Positions 43,804 through 57,910 of a DNA stretch of 64,000 nucleotides are shown here, piece by piece. The stretch lies in NCBI GenBank assembly GCA_958510875.1, contig OY294069.1, forward strand, positions 62,001 to 126,000. The letters run 5' to 3'. The position numbers were made by a program, and so were the translations under genes. Origin of the DNA: Endomychus coccineus (taxonomy: Eukaryota > Arthropoda > Insecta > Coleoptera > Endomychidae). The notes beneath the pieces are model-generated. The model was not told the DNA's origin, made no database searches, and saw nothing but the letters and a program-made list of their open reading frames with translations. Numbering within the stretch: position 1 is the first letter of the stretch; the number at the start of each line of letters is the position of its first letter.

Positions 43804-44346
43804 GTGTATACAAGTACTTCAGAAGTTGGAGAATAAAACTCAAATTTTACACAAAACTTTTAACATTTAATTTAAAAATGCTGACAAATTGTTTCACCAC
43901 ACTGTGGCATTATCAAAGCGAGGAGTTATCAACTAAAGCTAAATCTAAAAGTATGTCCTTAAATATCAGGGATCAGAATGTGGTGCAAATTGAGGGGTGG
44001 GGGTGGATAATGGTGGGAGTGTGTTTACAAAATTGTTAACAAGCGGTGAATTATATGTGTCGATTTGATCATTTAATATTAAACACACTCCCACCATTAT
44101 CCACCCCCACCCCTCAATTTGCACCACATTCTGATCCCTGATATTTAAGGACATACTTTTAGATTTAGCTTTAGTTGATAACTCCTCGCTTTGATAATGC
44201 CACAGTGTGGTGAAACAAATTGTCAGCATTTTTAAATTAAATGTTAAAAGTTTTGTGTAAAATTTGAGTTTTATTCTCCAACTTCTGAAGTATTATGAAT
44301 TTACACTACGTAAACGCCGAAACCATAGATATATGTGTATACAAGT
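43804..44346. mobile_element. Foldback insertion with 12-bp direct repeats
   Basis: Two arms of 213 bp (43815-44027 and 44080-44292) are reverse complements with very few mismatches (one seen near the GACAAATTG word) and a 52-bp spacer. The outer borders are perfect direct repeats GTGTATACAAGT at 43804-43815 and 44335-44346, which look like a target duplication. No transposase lies inside. An identical 48-aa frame appears on both strands only because of the inverted repeat. Transcription through it would give a long double-stranded hairpin. It may be a foldback transposon or a recent inverted duplication. Confidence 0.85.
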
Positions 44347-47300
44347 TTTCGGTGAAAAATACTATGGTGCAAGAATTTTGCTGTAGGGCTTTTTTTTAAT
44401 GATTTCAGAAATGACTTGAGTAAATGTAATATATTCTTCAGACATCGTCGCGAAGAGTATAATACAGCTTGGTGTTGTAATTAAACGACATCTGTTGACG
44501 AGTGTTACAAATATAATACCACTAAATTTTGTGTTGCCTAGTTCTAAGAAATTAATATTTACTTTATTGTTCGAATGTTTATGAATAACGATTTCGTGAA
44601 ATATTTCATTATTGCAAATAACAATAGATAGATACTATGCAAATTCAGCCACTTTTCATTTACCATAATTAGCTTTAAATAGGAATATTTAGCAACAATT
44701 TCTTGTCGTTTTACTATACAGTCTAAAGTGTTAAGATATTCGATATCGAATTAGAGACTTATCATTTTTTACAAATACAATACTTGAAATTGATTATATT
44801 GCTTAGTTGATTTATCAACACCAACATGTGAGTCTTTTATAACTTTTTGTTAGGTCGGCCTTGTTCAATTAACATCGGTCATTGGCCTTTTTCCCTAATA
44901 GGCAACACACATTACCTGATGTGAGGTATCTATTTTTATTTAATTAATTTAACATTTACACCTAAATATATCATATTATGACGTTCAATGATCTAGAACA
45001 AGAAAAGAAAGTTCATAAAATATTTTTGTATTCTTAAAAATGCAACTGATGTGGTTTGTTTTCTGGTAAATTCAAATGAGTGCCTTCGTATTTATTTTAT
45101 GTAACTAACTATATAATAAAAAATACGATATCTATCATACATTTACATAACATATTGATGACAAGTTGATACAGAATACAATTATGTATTTAATGAAAAT
45201 TGTGAAGCACTTTTTTCTTTATTGTCATAAATAGAGAAAACTATTTCGGATTTGCCCAGATACTGATTCTCTTCCGCATGGACAATTAAATTGAAAAAAC
45301 TAAAATGCAAATTAACTAATTTAGAAAACGGTTGTTGAGGAAATGTTTTTGAATAACAAACTATAAACAATATGTATAATGTATATGTATGTTATATTGT
45401 GCGAAAGTCGAAAATACCGATATAATACAAAAATATAAACAGAATTATATTATTTCGAACCTTCCCGCTTCATTGTTTGCGAAATCCTTGATACCTACGA
45501 GCTCTTATTCTAATATGACATCTTCTGTAGATATTGTTTCTGAATATTATAACATTTCCTGGCAGTTAGCTGAATGCAGGTAATTATCACTATTAATTTA
45601 GAAATCTACCTTTCTGTGCTAGCTTACTTTGTTACTGGCATAGTCAACAAAATTTCTAATGTTACGGCTATAATAGAGCAGTGGTGTTGTAAGAAAAATG
45701 TCGCAGTTTTTATACATTAGAATGCAATTTAAAGTATGAAAATATTTCAAACATTATACGCGGTTTGAAATTTACAAGGGGGGAGGTTCGATCTCAACCC
45801 CCCTTACTACGCCACTGTGAGCATACAAATTCGAGAATTTTCACCACATCATTTCTAATTTTACTAACATGATGGCATGTAGGTACATCTGATGAATTAT
45901 TTTCATAAATAGCATCCAAAGCTACTTGAATACTTACTCCATAGTCGAGTCAATAACGATGAAAATGGGGTATTATAATAAGGTACCTCCGAATTTTGAA
46001 AACCGTCATCGATTTTTATGGAATTTTGGAATTAGGCTCTTTATACATTCTATAACATTGTTTACAATGTCCCGATGTACGCTTTTAGTTTTTTGGGAGT
46101 GAAAATGACCCTTTAGTATGAAAATTATGAAAAAATAGAATGTGTTACGAAATCATGATAGATTTTTGCATTTCAACTTTTCAAAACCACCCCTTGTGTC
46201 GGAAATTGTTGAAAAATAAATGTAAGTCGAATAAAATGTTTAAAACTGAAAATCGCCGTATTATCATATCCAGATTAAGAGTTACCAGATCAAATATAGA
46301 AAATATGATTGATGATTGAGAACGAATTTAGTTTATTTACCTTAAGTACTGTTCTATCAAATCGATGTGGAATCTTCATCTGTTCCGAGTTTAAAATTTA
46401 TGGTTCATTTAAATCAGAATTTCTTCATGATATATCAGTTTTACCTTGTTCAAAATTTGATGGATTTTGGGTAATAAATTAATTTGCTCTAGGTGGTCCA
46501 AGATTATTTGAAGGAAAAAATCGAGTAGTTCTAGAAAGAACAAAAGCTGAGGGTATCAGAGGCACTGTTGACCTTTGAAAACTATATCGTTTCGTGGTAA
46601 AAATTTGTAAACGTCCTATCGCCCAAAGCAGGTATTTGTCTCAAAGAATAATTAAGTTCTCCAATAAACAGTCCCTCACACGAAATCTCAACATTTCCAT
46701 AAAAATTTGCAGAATTCCTAAACATTTGCCAAAATTTTGGTCTGAAATGTCACACATGTAAGCTCACGAATGATACTTTTCTCTCTTTAAAACACACCTG
46801 CACTCAATGAAGTATACTTTTTTCAGAAATATAGCTCTAAGACATATTTATCATAAATAATAATTCGAATTTGCCCTATGTAGAATTGATCTACGTTTGT
46901 AAACGTCTATATATTAATATGTTATTTCCCTTCAAAGCTCATGAAATCTCAGAATCAATGTGATAAATATCTATTAGCACAGGTATAAAGTGAAATCGTT
47001 ACAGTAATAAATTCGAAAATGCGAAAAATGAAACGAAGTATCAGCGGAATTCTCTTCAATTCAGTGCAGCTCTTGTAACAGAGTGAATCCAACTGGGAAT
47101 TGAATCCGTACAGTATTTAGGAGAAATTTTTCTTTTTGATGCCATCGTATCATATCTTTGTAGTATAGTAGGTGCCAGATTTTCTTTTGCGGCTGCTCTT
47201 TTTACAGAAATTAAATGATATTGTTCCCTTGGTGAGTTCTAACGTGAAAGCGTGCTGAGTTGCGGTTCCTCTACAAACGTATTCAGATTTTCCTCGTCAA

Positions 47301-50300
47301 AATTATTAGAAACACAGAAGTACAGAATGTTGAAAAAAATGCTAAAGTTACCAAATTTAGCGGTGCCGCTGAGGGTCTGGCGGCACTGAAGGCAACATAT
47401 GAATCGAAACGATATATTCTAGAATGAGTACTTTATTCGTACTCGTTCGTACCATAGTCTAATGTCGATTATGTAAGTAGGTTATTTGAAGGAGTGGAAA
47501 ATTAGCACGCTTAGATTTATTGCAATTATTTGCTCAAACATATATCATTATGTTAATTAGTTGATCAAGATTGGTAGTCCGTTGATACTAAAGCTAAATT
47601 TTATCGAAACATGTTCATTACAAATAGTTCATGAAAGTTATTATTGGTACGCTACTGCTTTTAACACCTCGCTACTATTAAAAGACCTTAAATTAATATT
47701 TTCAAATTACACAAGTTTCCTGAAATTGCCCCATTTTCATAATTGCAATGCCAATATTCATTATATTGTATAGGTACCGTCACTACTATTACGCAATTAT
47801 GGGAAATTACTTTTGTAGTTAGTTCAGCCTTAATTTCAGAGTGCAGAGCTGGTGTTTTCCATAAAAAAATCATACAGAAAGGGTAAATCCACTAACCGTT
47901 CAAATATCTCTTATATTACTTTGTTAATGCCGTCTGTAAACTTTGATGACGTTGATATATCATTGATATGATGATATGAAGTATAATAAGTACCTATTAT
48001 ACATATTAAAATATCTAAGTAGGATCATGTAAACACGTACGATTGAATTAGAATATGTATAACCACGTAATTAAATGATTATTTACTTCAAATAGAGATC
48101 CAACCATGATCTGTTCTCTCAGGAACTCGTGTATGTGTTTGTTTTGTAATTAATAGATTCAATTTACAAAAAAAGTTAGGGAAAACATAAGTCGATACTT
48201 TCAAAGAAGGATATAGAGTTATCATTAAGTTTGTATGACATAATGACAAAAGCTTTAATTATGATGTTTATACTTATTATGTAAGTTAAAGAAGTAATAC
48301 ACTACTCAATTTTTATAATTTTATATACCTATTCAGATAATTCAAGTTGAAGTCTCGAAGCTTTACAAATTTTTCTGATCGTTTGTATTTTAGCAATTTT
48401 AGAGATAAATTAGGACAATTATACGGAGTAGTTAATAATACCGTGATCGCTTATATAGTAATTGCTATAAAACTGTTCTCAATACTATAGAATGCTATTT
48501 TGTTGGCTCGAATAGTTTGTAACTAAAGTGTGTAAACTGGTAATCACGTATAATGACTCTTATGATACAAGAATCACTGTCAAACTCGTCCCGGCAGCTA
48601 CAGTCTACAGTACAATTTCCAATCATAATTACCAAATTGTAAGTCCGTTCATCATTGCACTAGAGCAGCATCTTTTCTATACAGCTCCCGTTTTACGGTT
48701 TTGATATTCGTTAGTTCGTTCGTTTTCAGAAAATAATGTGAAATATGAGACGTTGAATGCATTAAAATGATTTTCGTTACAGTACTTCATCATACCGATA
48801 TAGTAAATGGGAATTCCTGGAAACAAATAAACTTCTCTTCAAAAACTGCAAAAAAAAATTTCTAATTTTACAATTCCAATTTTCCCGACAGAATAGAGTT
48901 TAGAATAGCGCTGAAACAGGTGACAAAGTTGTACATAAAATAAAATAGCACATATATATTATATAGGTGATTGTTTTATAATATATTTTTACTAAACACG
49001 TGAGGTTAACATATAATGTTCGAAGAACATGGTGAGTCGTCGGTATATTTTTTTTTAAAGTTTGGAGGTTACAGGCATAATGAAAATAATGGGTCAATCA
49101 ACTAAAATGAGCATAAGAAATTACGCCTATCTAGTCACTATACAATTTATATTGTTATTTTGAGCGAGAAAACTTGGCTTATCAAATAATAGGTTCGTAA
49201 TTTCTAAATCATTTTTAATATATTTTGTGGGTGCAATCATTTACATTTCACCCGCAGGAGTGTCAGCAAGCTATTTTGCTAACAAAAGTTAGGGAAGTGA
49301 AAAATGGATCACAGCTTTTTATATAATACGTAGCACTCTAAAAATAGTAAAATATGGTTGAATATAAGCAAACTGTGAAGTGTTTAGTGCACACGAAAAA
49401 AAAAGACCTAGATATTACTTTACTCAACGAATTTGATTTGAAAGTATATAAATCAAGTTTAATTGAATACTGTTGCCAGTAAATCATAAGTTGGCGGTTT
49501 GTTTACCTTGTTAGTTGGTTTTATCGGTTCTCTATAAATTACGACCTGCCTGGCTAACTAATATGTTTCATTTTTGTTACAACGTTGAATTTATATCGAC
49601 GATGCTGCTTCTTTAAACCTGATATTTGGAATCTCAAAGGAGGATGTCAAATTTGTGTTCATATTTCTGAAATTATAAAATCTTAGACAGGATTTACAAA
49701 ATACATAGTACTCACGAAAGGGACGTTATTGATTGGAAACTAGAGGTCAAATAGTTGGGAAAAAACTATTTTGAAACAAACATGAAAAGCGAGCGACCAA
49801 CGAAGCTACAAAAGCTCTAATTGTGGCTAGTACAAGAATAAATTTATCAAAAATCTAAAGACCGTGTTATGATGTACGCATTATATTTGTTATAATAACG
49901 TGCCCAACAGCTGCTATAGAAGTAATCCTTATCCTTACACCCGTCTAAATAGTAGTAGATAGTAGGACAATGAAGATGACATATGGAAAAACAGGGGAAG
50001 GAATCATTAAATGCAATTAACGACCCCTTTCTGGAAATCAGCAAACCTGGGGCATGTCCCAAGATAAGATGATGAATAAGCAGGAACCAAAATCGATCAC
50101 TGACTTCCCTTACTTTTGATAGCACACTTTTTCGCTTTCGGATACTTCTGTGGGCAAATGTATGTATGATTGTAGGAACATAAGATTAAAATATCTTCGG
50201 AATGACTTAGAAACAATGAAATACGATAAATTATACTATATGGTACATTTAAATTTCATTCCAAAATGTTCTACATAATGTATTTCACAACTCTATGTTG

Positions 50301-50500
50301 TTTACTGACACCTGCTGTAAGGTTTAGTCTGAAATTATTGACACTATAAGACGTTGGCTCCGCCGCCGCGATCTCATTCTCCAAGTTTCAAGATTCGATG
50401 CATATTTCAAATGAGTAGAAGCAGATAAAGGCGTGGAAAAACGTTAAATAATTGTACTATTGTTTATTTGAATTAACAGGGATACCTATGTTATGGGATG
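44347..50500. other. Long gene-free AT-rich region
   Basis: About 6 kb with no recognised gene. The open frames of 60-92 codons in it lack start context and family words. Words like GGGGGGAGGTTCGATCTCAACCCCCC near 45780 and TACGCCACTG suggest a small transposon end but cannot be assigned. Confidence 0.55.
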
Positions 50501-50840
50501 GTCTGTCATGGACATTATACGACTGTCAATGCATCATCTGTCTGTAATGTACAGTGGCGAATCTAGGGTATGTAAGGCATGGGCTCCTTTAGCAGGGGGC
50601 GCCATTTGGAAAGTTAAAGTGTGATAATGATCCACTCATCTATGGATATGTCTGTCATGTAAATTGTACGTAATTATATTGGTTGTCAAAAACGTCAAAA
50701 TATATTGAATCCTTTTTACCCCGGGATTGAGTTTCCAAAAATCAGCTATTAGCGGATACCTATAAGGAACTTATCTGCCAAGCTTCAAGGTGGTCCGCTT
50801 TTTAGTTTTGGAGATTACGTGATGAGTCAGTGTGAGTGGT
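50501..50840 (+). repeat. D dispersed repeat, copy 1
   Basis: Begins GGTCTGTCATGGACATTATA and includes TGTGATAATGATCCA, CAAAAACGTCAAAATATAT, TTTACCCCG, and GAACTTATCTGCCAAG followed by TTCAAGGTGGTCCGC. Similar copies are at 54181-54450 (same direction) and 62825-63030 (reverse). It carries an additional segment at 50560-50610 that is missing from copy 2. Confidence 0.75.
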
Positions 50841-53800
50841 ATTTCATATACGTACTAAGTGTTGTCTGCAAAAGTAAATACACGTAGAAACAGATGAGTC
50901 CTCGTCTACAACCAGAAGAACACTTCTCAGAATACTAAATGAAATGCCGGTTGAGAGGACACCTTAAAAAGCATAAATTAGTAGAGGAAGAAAAGTGCAT
51001 TCTCTCGAAATGCAAAACCCAAGGGCACCACACTTGGGATCGGATCAAATAGAAGAGGGAGACTCACCTAACCTGATGTCATCCGACCCTGGACGGCTCA
51101 GCAACCGAAAGAGACACTATAGATCTCTAATTAATACGAATCTATGGTTCGTTAGAAGAATGACTCATTTTCTTCTTAATTTCTAGATGATGTCACATAC
51201 ATTTCTACAGTTGCAATAAACTTACTTGAACTTGAACCTACGAGTTGTGTGACTTTACTAAAAACTGTACATAATTAATTATTCACTATTCACAGACTGC
51301 TGAAAAACAAAAAGCAAGAATGAAGTATATTCATATAGCATTAGGAGCATCAACAGAGAGCACAGGCGTCATTTTGAACACCACATTAATCTGATTTACG
51401 AGCTGTCTGCGAGCAAGTTCGTCAATAATTCAAACTCGAACAGAATAAAGCTACAGAAGCTGTCCATTCCGAAAGTCATCCAACAAAAGCTTAATTAACG
51501 AAACCAACAAATTTGATAAGTAATATTCTGCTCGAAGACTACTGATACTTGACGATGATCGAAAGTGTCTTTTCAAACATTCATTTGTTAATGTAGCTCA
51601 TAACAAGTATACTAATTTAAGCAGTATACAACTTTTATATTCATATACGAAGTAGAAACTATTACGGAACTGATGATCTTTCCTAAAATTTCATTAGTCC
51701 TGATTATGGGTAAAGTATCCTTCATTGTCGAACATATCTTCCAAATTAACACTACCACGAAACATGATGTTAAATATATATATAATGTTCAAAATGATAA
51801 TCTTGTTTAACTCTCTAAAACCAGCTGGTATAAATTTAGTCTATTTTTGTTTTAATAACAGCACACGTGCAAAGTTCCCTTTATTTTTCACAGGGCATCA
51901 GAGACAATTGTAAAATTAAATAAGCAATCCGATAAATGTGAAACATTATTACACACAAGTGGTACAATTAAAGTTATTGGAGGATGTACGTGAAGGTGTG
52001 TCATGCATATTAGAATGAAAGGGCAAACGGCAGTCAATACATTTACCCAAAAGGAGTCTCGGGTCTTCTTCGTCGTAACTACGCCACTGTATAATTGCGA
52101 AATTTTAGTTATTTTCGTAGACCTATTCATTCGGACCGCGAAATGATTCAAACTCAACATTCTTTTCTCAATTATTTACGTTACTAACTGAACAGTCCGA
52201 GTAACAAGAAGCCGTTGCAAGCTATTGTCTACAATTCGTATTCGTTCATAAATATTGTTATTTCACGTAAACAAACAAAACATGTGGCGCATAAGAAACA
52301 CATTGGACAAAATAACAAGCGAGCCTACTAAACAATATAATCTAATAGCCGCGTATAACTGTCAAATAGTCTCACTTTTTATGCATATAAAAGTATGTAT
52401 AAACAAAATTATCTCTTGAATGAGACTCAGCACGAGCTCTTTCTTTGTTTCGACCGCACGTCTTTTGTGACCACAATTTACGATTTATAATTCGATTTTT
52501 ATACGTTATTATGAAACGCTCCAAACTTTATGTGCCATTAATTGTAAATCATTTTGGTTCTGTAATTATTCAGTTTAACTTTACAATAAACGAATGTTAA
52601 TTTTTAAATTTGCCGCAGTTCTGAGGATTGACAGAAGAACACGTACTCATTATCCACATCTCATATTGCTGATATCGTTTCACATTCTGTTTGAATCAAG
52701 AATATTCATCTGTATTTTGTGGCTGAGATATTTTGTGCATATTTTCAATTGTTGGTTATTTACATATATTTAAAAAGTTGTCCAAAGTCTCAATATACAT
52801 AATTTTATGATATCTCACTAAAATATTTTCTCATTGTATTTATATGAATAAGCAAAATTACAGTTACATGATGAAATGTGATAATGTTTAAGGCTCGGTT
52901 TAAGGTGTATTTAGTGTGAAATGAGTTGGAAGTAGCATCATCAGGCGGTATGTGTACCTAACAGTTTGGTTGATAGCTTAACAATATTTGTAAAATGATT
53001 ATTAAGTACCCAAAATACCACCATGGTTGTATGATTAAGCAAGCATCATTCAGTTACATATACTATTTGTAGAAAACCTAACTAATTGATGTTATTTGTT
53101 AGACGCCCGTCAGCTATAGAGAAATTGTAGAGTTATTAATGATATTCTATTCATTTGGAATTCTTTCTTTCCACTTGCTCACTTTACGAAATGCCAGCCT
53201 ATGCGTAATACTATATGAATTTGTTTCTTTGCCGAAGTGCGCTCGCTTCTTGAAATTAATATGTAACATGAATGTGAGCGTATCAATCATCATTGATTTT
53301 TTTTGAAAATAGTCAGCTACAATAATTGAAAACAACACGAAATGAAATTTATATTAGATACACATAATGAAAGATGTGATACTTGAAACTACTATTGCTT
53401 CATAAACTATATATCAGATAAACAATTATTTTAAACAATGTTTTGTCATGATCTAGAGCGTACCTAAACTGATTATATCCCATTTCTCAATAGCCGCTAT
53501 TAATTAACTAAAAATGCTTAATCATGATTCATGTTGGTTATGGAATGTAGAACGAAACAAGCATTCCGAAATTAATATTGCTTAAAACTAAAGCCGTCCA
53601 ACCTTTTTTATACACCTGCTAACTAGACCTTAATATATTTCTCATTATTTATTAAATTAAAAATATCCATCACCGGCAACTCGATTATTCCATGATTAAT
53701 TTAGTTCGTGGGTTCGCTATGATGAGTTCAAGTTTTAAACGGGCATTAATTTTAATTAGATAATTGCTCAAAGGCGATCCCGGGCGGCCAGGTACATAGT

Positions 53801-54180
53801 ATCTTTTGACAGCACGTGAAATATAATAGGAGGCTGCGTAAGCTTCATCTAAACGTCATTCGTTTATCAATATAATGAGTTTTCTCTCGACCTACTCGAA
53901 AAAATCTTTCGTCTGATACAATTTCGATATTTACAATAGAGCTATTTTCCTCCCGGTTATGGCGGTTAAATTTGTTGTAGGAACTATCAGTACTATTCCA
54001 TATTCCATTAGCGATAATTGGACAAGCCAGATAGTGTATATTTTGAATAAGTAGATTATATAGGAATATACGTATATCGGTAACTTTTCGAGTGAGGCAA
54101 ATAAATAATTAAAAATATTTCTAAGGAATAGAAACAGCCAAAGGCATAGAAAGACGTACAATTATACGCATGCTATAATG
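50841..54180. other. Gene-free region
   Basis: A frame at 50995-51186 (HSLEMQNPRAPHLG... SDPGRLSNRKRHY) sits in a locally GC-richer patch that could be the end of a degraded retroelement, but I could not match it. The rest of the region shows nothing coding. Confidence 0.45.
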
Positions 54181-54450
54181 TGGAATGGTCTGTCACAAAT
54201 ATTATGTCACTGTCAATTTATCAGCTGTCTGTCATAGCATAGAGCTGTGATAATGATCCATTAATCTATGGTTTGTCATGTAAACTGTACGTGATTATGT
54301 TAGCAGTCACAAACGTCAAAATATATCGAATTCCGTTTACCCCGTTTTGGTATTGAATTTCCAAAATTCCGCTCTTAGCGAGTGCTTACGTCATATAAGG
54401 AACATATCTGCCAAGTTTCAAGTCGGTCCGCTTTAGAATAATAAATAAAG
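54181..54450 (+). repeat. D dispersed repeat, copy 2
   Basis: It matches copy 1 from GGTCTGTCACAAATATTATG through GTGATAATGATCCA, GTCACAAACGTCAAAATATAT and GAACATATCTGCCAAG, with moderate divergence. Confidence 0.75.
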
Positions 54451-57385
54451 AACCTTGTAGAGCACACGTGCCTGTTTATTTGCCTCAAAATACTTACCTA
54501 TGTATTTATGTTTCCTCATGAAACTATTATCTGGTAGTGGTAAATAGATTGCACTGAATCCACCACAGTGCAATTTAGTGCTAATATGTGACTGGTGGCG
54601 GATTTTTCTCCTATGACCTTGTACTGCTACACTTTTTAATTATATAATGGTATAATAAATAGTCAATTTGGAATGTAAAAGTGTAGGATGAAGATCGACC
54701 TTGAAGATGTGTGTTTACTATCATCTCGTTTATCAATCATATTACTTTAGGAATTTCAAATCAGAGTCAGGATTTTAATAAAATGTAACTTAATTAATGT
54801 AAGGAGAGGCTTTGAGGTAAAGCTAATAATTTTTGCTTTGTTTATGTCCAGACATAATCGTGTCCAGCTAGTAAAAACATTGCCTTCAGCTATAATATGA
54901 ATAATCTAATTACGATCTATGATCTGAAACTGACGGGTTTAGTAACTCGAACTTGGCCACGGACGGTAGCGATACACTTACAGCTCTTCCAGTTTAAATT
55001 ATATTTTAATAACTGCCATCGGAGTTTTTTAAATCACACAAAACTCGTATTGCTCTCCTTATCGTCGTTTAGCGTGTTTGGCGTGTGGAAAGAAGACGGT
55101 AGCTGGCAACGTAGAGCTAATTATAGTATGCATGTAATTTAATTTCACCAGGGTCGGCTTGGGTGGAGTCCAGCGACAGACTAATTAGAGGGCTCTCCTG
55201 ATATACCTACGCTCATGTCAGCCTCAGCTGAGAGCGCGTTACATGACCAAAACCTTGTTGATTAACTTTTGCATTATATTAAATAAATTCCAGCATATCG
55301 TTCGTTTTCAAATGAATGAATGAATATATGATAGGACACGATGATTTCTAATTGAAACAAAATATGCTTCCAACTGAACAATTATAATGCTTTCTGATAT
55401 AAATGTACAGAAATGAATTCTAATTGCATGTTATTGGTTCCCTAAAAAAAAGTTATCAAGAATTTTTAAATTGTTGAAACCCCTAAGTATGCGTTGCCAC
55501 TGTCGAGATTTTGTTTATTAATGACCTTCATCAGTATTTCATCACGACTAACAGTGTATTCACACTTTAAGGCATCTTATTTTCAATACTGTAACTGTTA
55601 AAAAATGCTCTACTGAATAAATTAGGGTTATTCAAGATCGTCATAAGTTTCATCAGTATTATTGAATTTGTTTAGTTGATGTTTCTCTATTTTGAAGTAT
55701 ACAAATGTTCCATGTTTAATCAATATTTAACATTTTGAATTTACTAATACACTGGTTAGATTTTCTAGAATTTGTATTTTGTGGTAAAGAATCTCAATTT
55801 TTTCAAATCTATTTATTTATTTTAGGAAATTTTCTACTATTTGACTTTATTGTTTATTTTTATTATAATGGAATGTCGAAAGACGGACAAAATCGTAATA
55901 AAAACCGAGATTTTTCAATCATTAATTAACGTTCAAAGTAACAAAATCAATATACTTTTTTATTAGCATGTGCCTTCTACTAAGCATATACGAAAAAGAG
56001 CGTGTAATTAAATATCCAAGAAAGGATAATTGTCCATTAATACTATTACTTTTATCATTATTATCTGATAATAATAGAGTTGTGTTGAAACTATGTTGAA
56101 AGAGGCTATGTCTCGTTGCTATTACTCTGAGTTGCTGGTCGAATGTGGGCGGCTCTGCTCCTGTGAAATAAGGCTCCCGATTAATTTCTTGTTATCAAAT
56201 GAAGATCAGGATTACCAACGTAACTAACTAACCACTAGTTATAATTATGAGCATTTAAGAATTTAATTATTCTTATCTCGTATTAATGTAATAACATGCT
56301 AGTAATGGGAAAAGTCTGTGAAATAGTACTCCTACGTCTACGTATCTACTGCAAAATTGCTAATTGAAATATATTTGCAGTTATAATTCACTCGTGTTTT
56401 CTCGATTCGATATACATTCCAAACCTGTTTTAAATAATACACAAGAATACTAGCCTTACAGAATCGTTTATTTTTTAAATACATTCATTTGGACGGATCC
56501 GTTACAACAATGCCATACTTTTCAATAAATATTAACAATGATTGCGTTTCTTTCAATTATTAACTTTTTAATTAGGTACAAAAATTCTCAATCAAATCGA
56601 AATATGTATTGACATAATACATTCAGACGTTTCATTTATCTTAAAAACGTTCCTCCTATTTAGAATGTTCATGAAATATCAAAGTAGGGTTTTTCTGATG
56701 TAGGGTTCAACGTTTACCTGTTATTGTTCAGGACTGATTTTTATTTACGAGTTAATTTAATGTGCTGTAACAATTATTATTTTTGACAAATGTTCACTTT
56801 GAAATTTATTCAATCTATATCAAATAGATTCTAGAGTGAACATGTAATAATTAATAATGTAATAATTTCAATACGCCACCGCTAAAATAGAAACTGTCAT
56901 TACTTATTTATTATATGCTTAGGTACTACGTTCGACCATAGTCCGTAGCTTTCATCGTTAATTTCTGAAGCAACATTCAGTAACGCAGTACATGCAATAA
57001 CATGTGTATAATAAATACTTTTGAAATTTTTTCGTAACTAGGTAAGGTTACAAAAAATATTGTTTCACTGATATACCTATTGAATAAATGGAACTTCAGC
57101 CTGACATTCGAAACGAGTGAACCCAATTTTCAAATTAACCTGGAAGGAATTTAAGTAAACATTGGAAAATTCAGGTATAAAAAGCGTTATAAAATATTAT
57201 TTGTCACTCTTACAATTTTAAGACATTTCCCAACTGGTTATGTGTGGTACAAGTACCTAGTTATTTGATACTCCAACATCTGGTTACATCATGAGCATTC
57301 TAAATTTAATTATTTCGTACTTTATCGAAGCGGAACAAAGGGAGGTACCTACTGAATCAACATCATTATAATATTCCGATAATCA
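54451..57385. other. Gene-free DNA 3' of the aristaless-like exon
   Basis: No coding region is supported. The end close to 57385 presumably contains the 3' UTR of the homeobox gene on the minus strand. No other structure was recognised. Confidence 0.5.
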
Positions 57386-57910
57386 TTAGCTGATCAGATC
57401 ACCGTTCTGTCTAAGCATTTCTAACCTAAGTTCATGCTCTCTCGCCTTCAGTCTCAACGAAGCAATACTGGAGCTCCTTCGATCTACCTCTGGTGCTGTT
57501 ACGGTAGTGGAGGAAGACTCCGGTGATAAGGGCGGTGAAGTTGTGAATTCCGGCGCGGGGGGAAGTTTTGGTCGTTGTACCGCAGATATATTAGCGAGCA
57601 AACTTTGAAAAGAACTAGCGGAAGGATATAATCCTACTGACGGTGGCAGAAGCGAAGGAGGTCCTCCTCGATGATAAGGTGGAGGCGAAGGCAGGTAACC
57701 TGGCAATACGTGAGGCGGGTATCTGAATGTTAAAGCGTCGAACGGTTTTCTTAGGCCGAACGGTAAGTTGAAGGGATTTGGAAGTGATGATGCCACTACA
57801 GAGGGGGCTGATCCTCCAGATGTGGGCGACAAATAGGGATTGTATGGATGTCCTGTTGGACCGACTTTCTCTTGTTTCCTCCATTTGGCTCTTCTATTCT
57901 GAAACCATAC
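57386..57910 (-). CDS. al: Aristaless-type homeobox gene, last coding exon
   Basis: On the minus strand a CAG acceptor is followed directly by VWFQNRRAKWRKQEKVG, which is homeodomain residues 47 onward (Q50 and N51 present). This is the usual intron position of paired-like homeobox genes. The exon encodes 174 residues. After the homeodomain comes GPTGHPYNPYLSP, and later NPFNLPFGLRKPFDALTFRYP and a YPSASSFQSLLANISAV-type block, all in the same order as fly Aristaless. The end carries an OAR motif, DRRSSSIASLRLKAREHE (about residues 143-160), then LRLEMLRQNGDLIS and a stop. Aristaless is a nuclear transcription factor that patterns the distal appendages. The homeodomain N-terminal exon and the start were not found in the remaining 6 kb. 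They may lie beyond the window. The protein is shorter in its linker than that of Drosophila. Confidence 0.93.
   Translation of the reverse strand, partial: VWFQNRRAKWRKQEKVGPTGHPYNPYLSPTSGGSAPSVVASSLPNPFNLPFGLRKPFDALTFRYPPHVLPGYLPSPPPYHRGGPPSLLPPSVGLYPSASSFQSLLANISAVQRPKLPPAPEFTTSPPLSPESSSTTVTAPEVDRRSSSIASLRLKAREHELRLEMLRQNGDLIS

Noticed and set aside
43794..44229. Two nearly identical small proteins on opposite strands
   Set aside because: The identity follows from the perfect inverted repeat, and the frames have no known domain.
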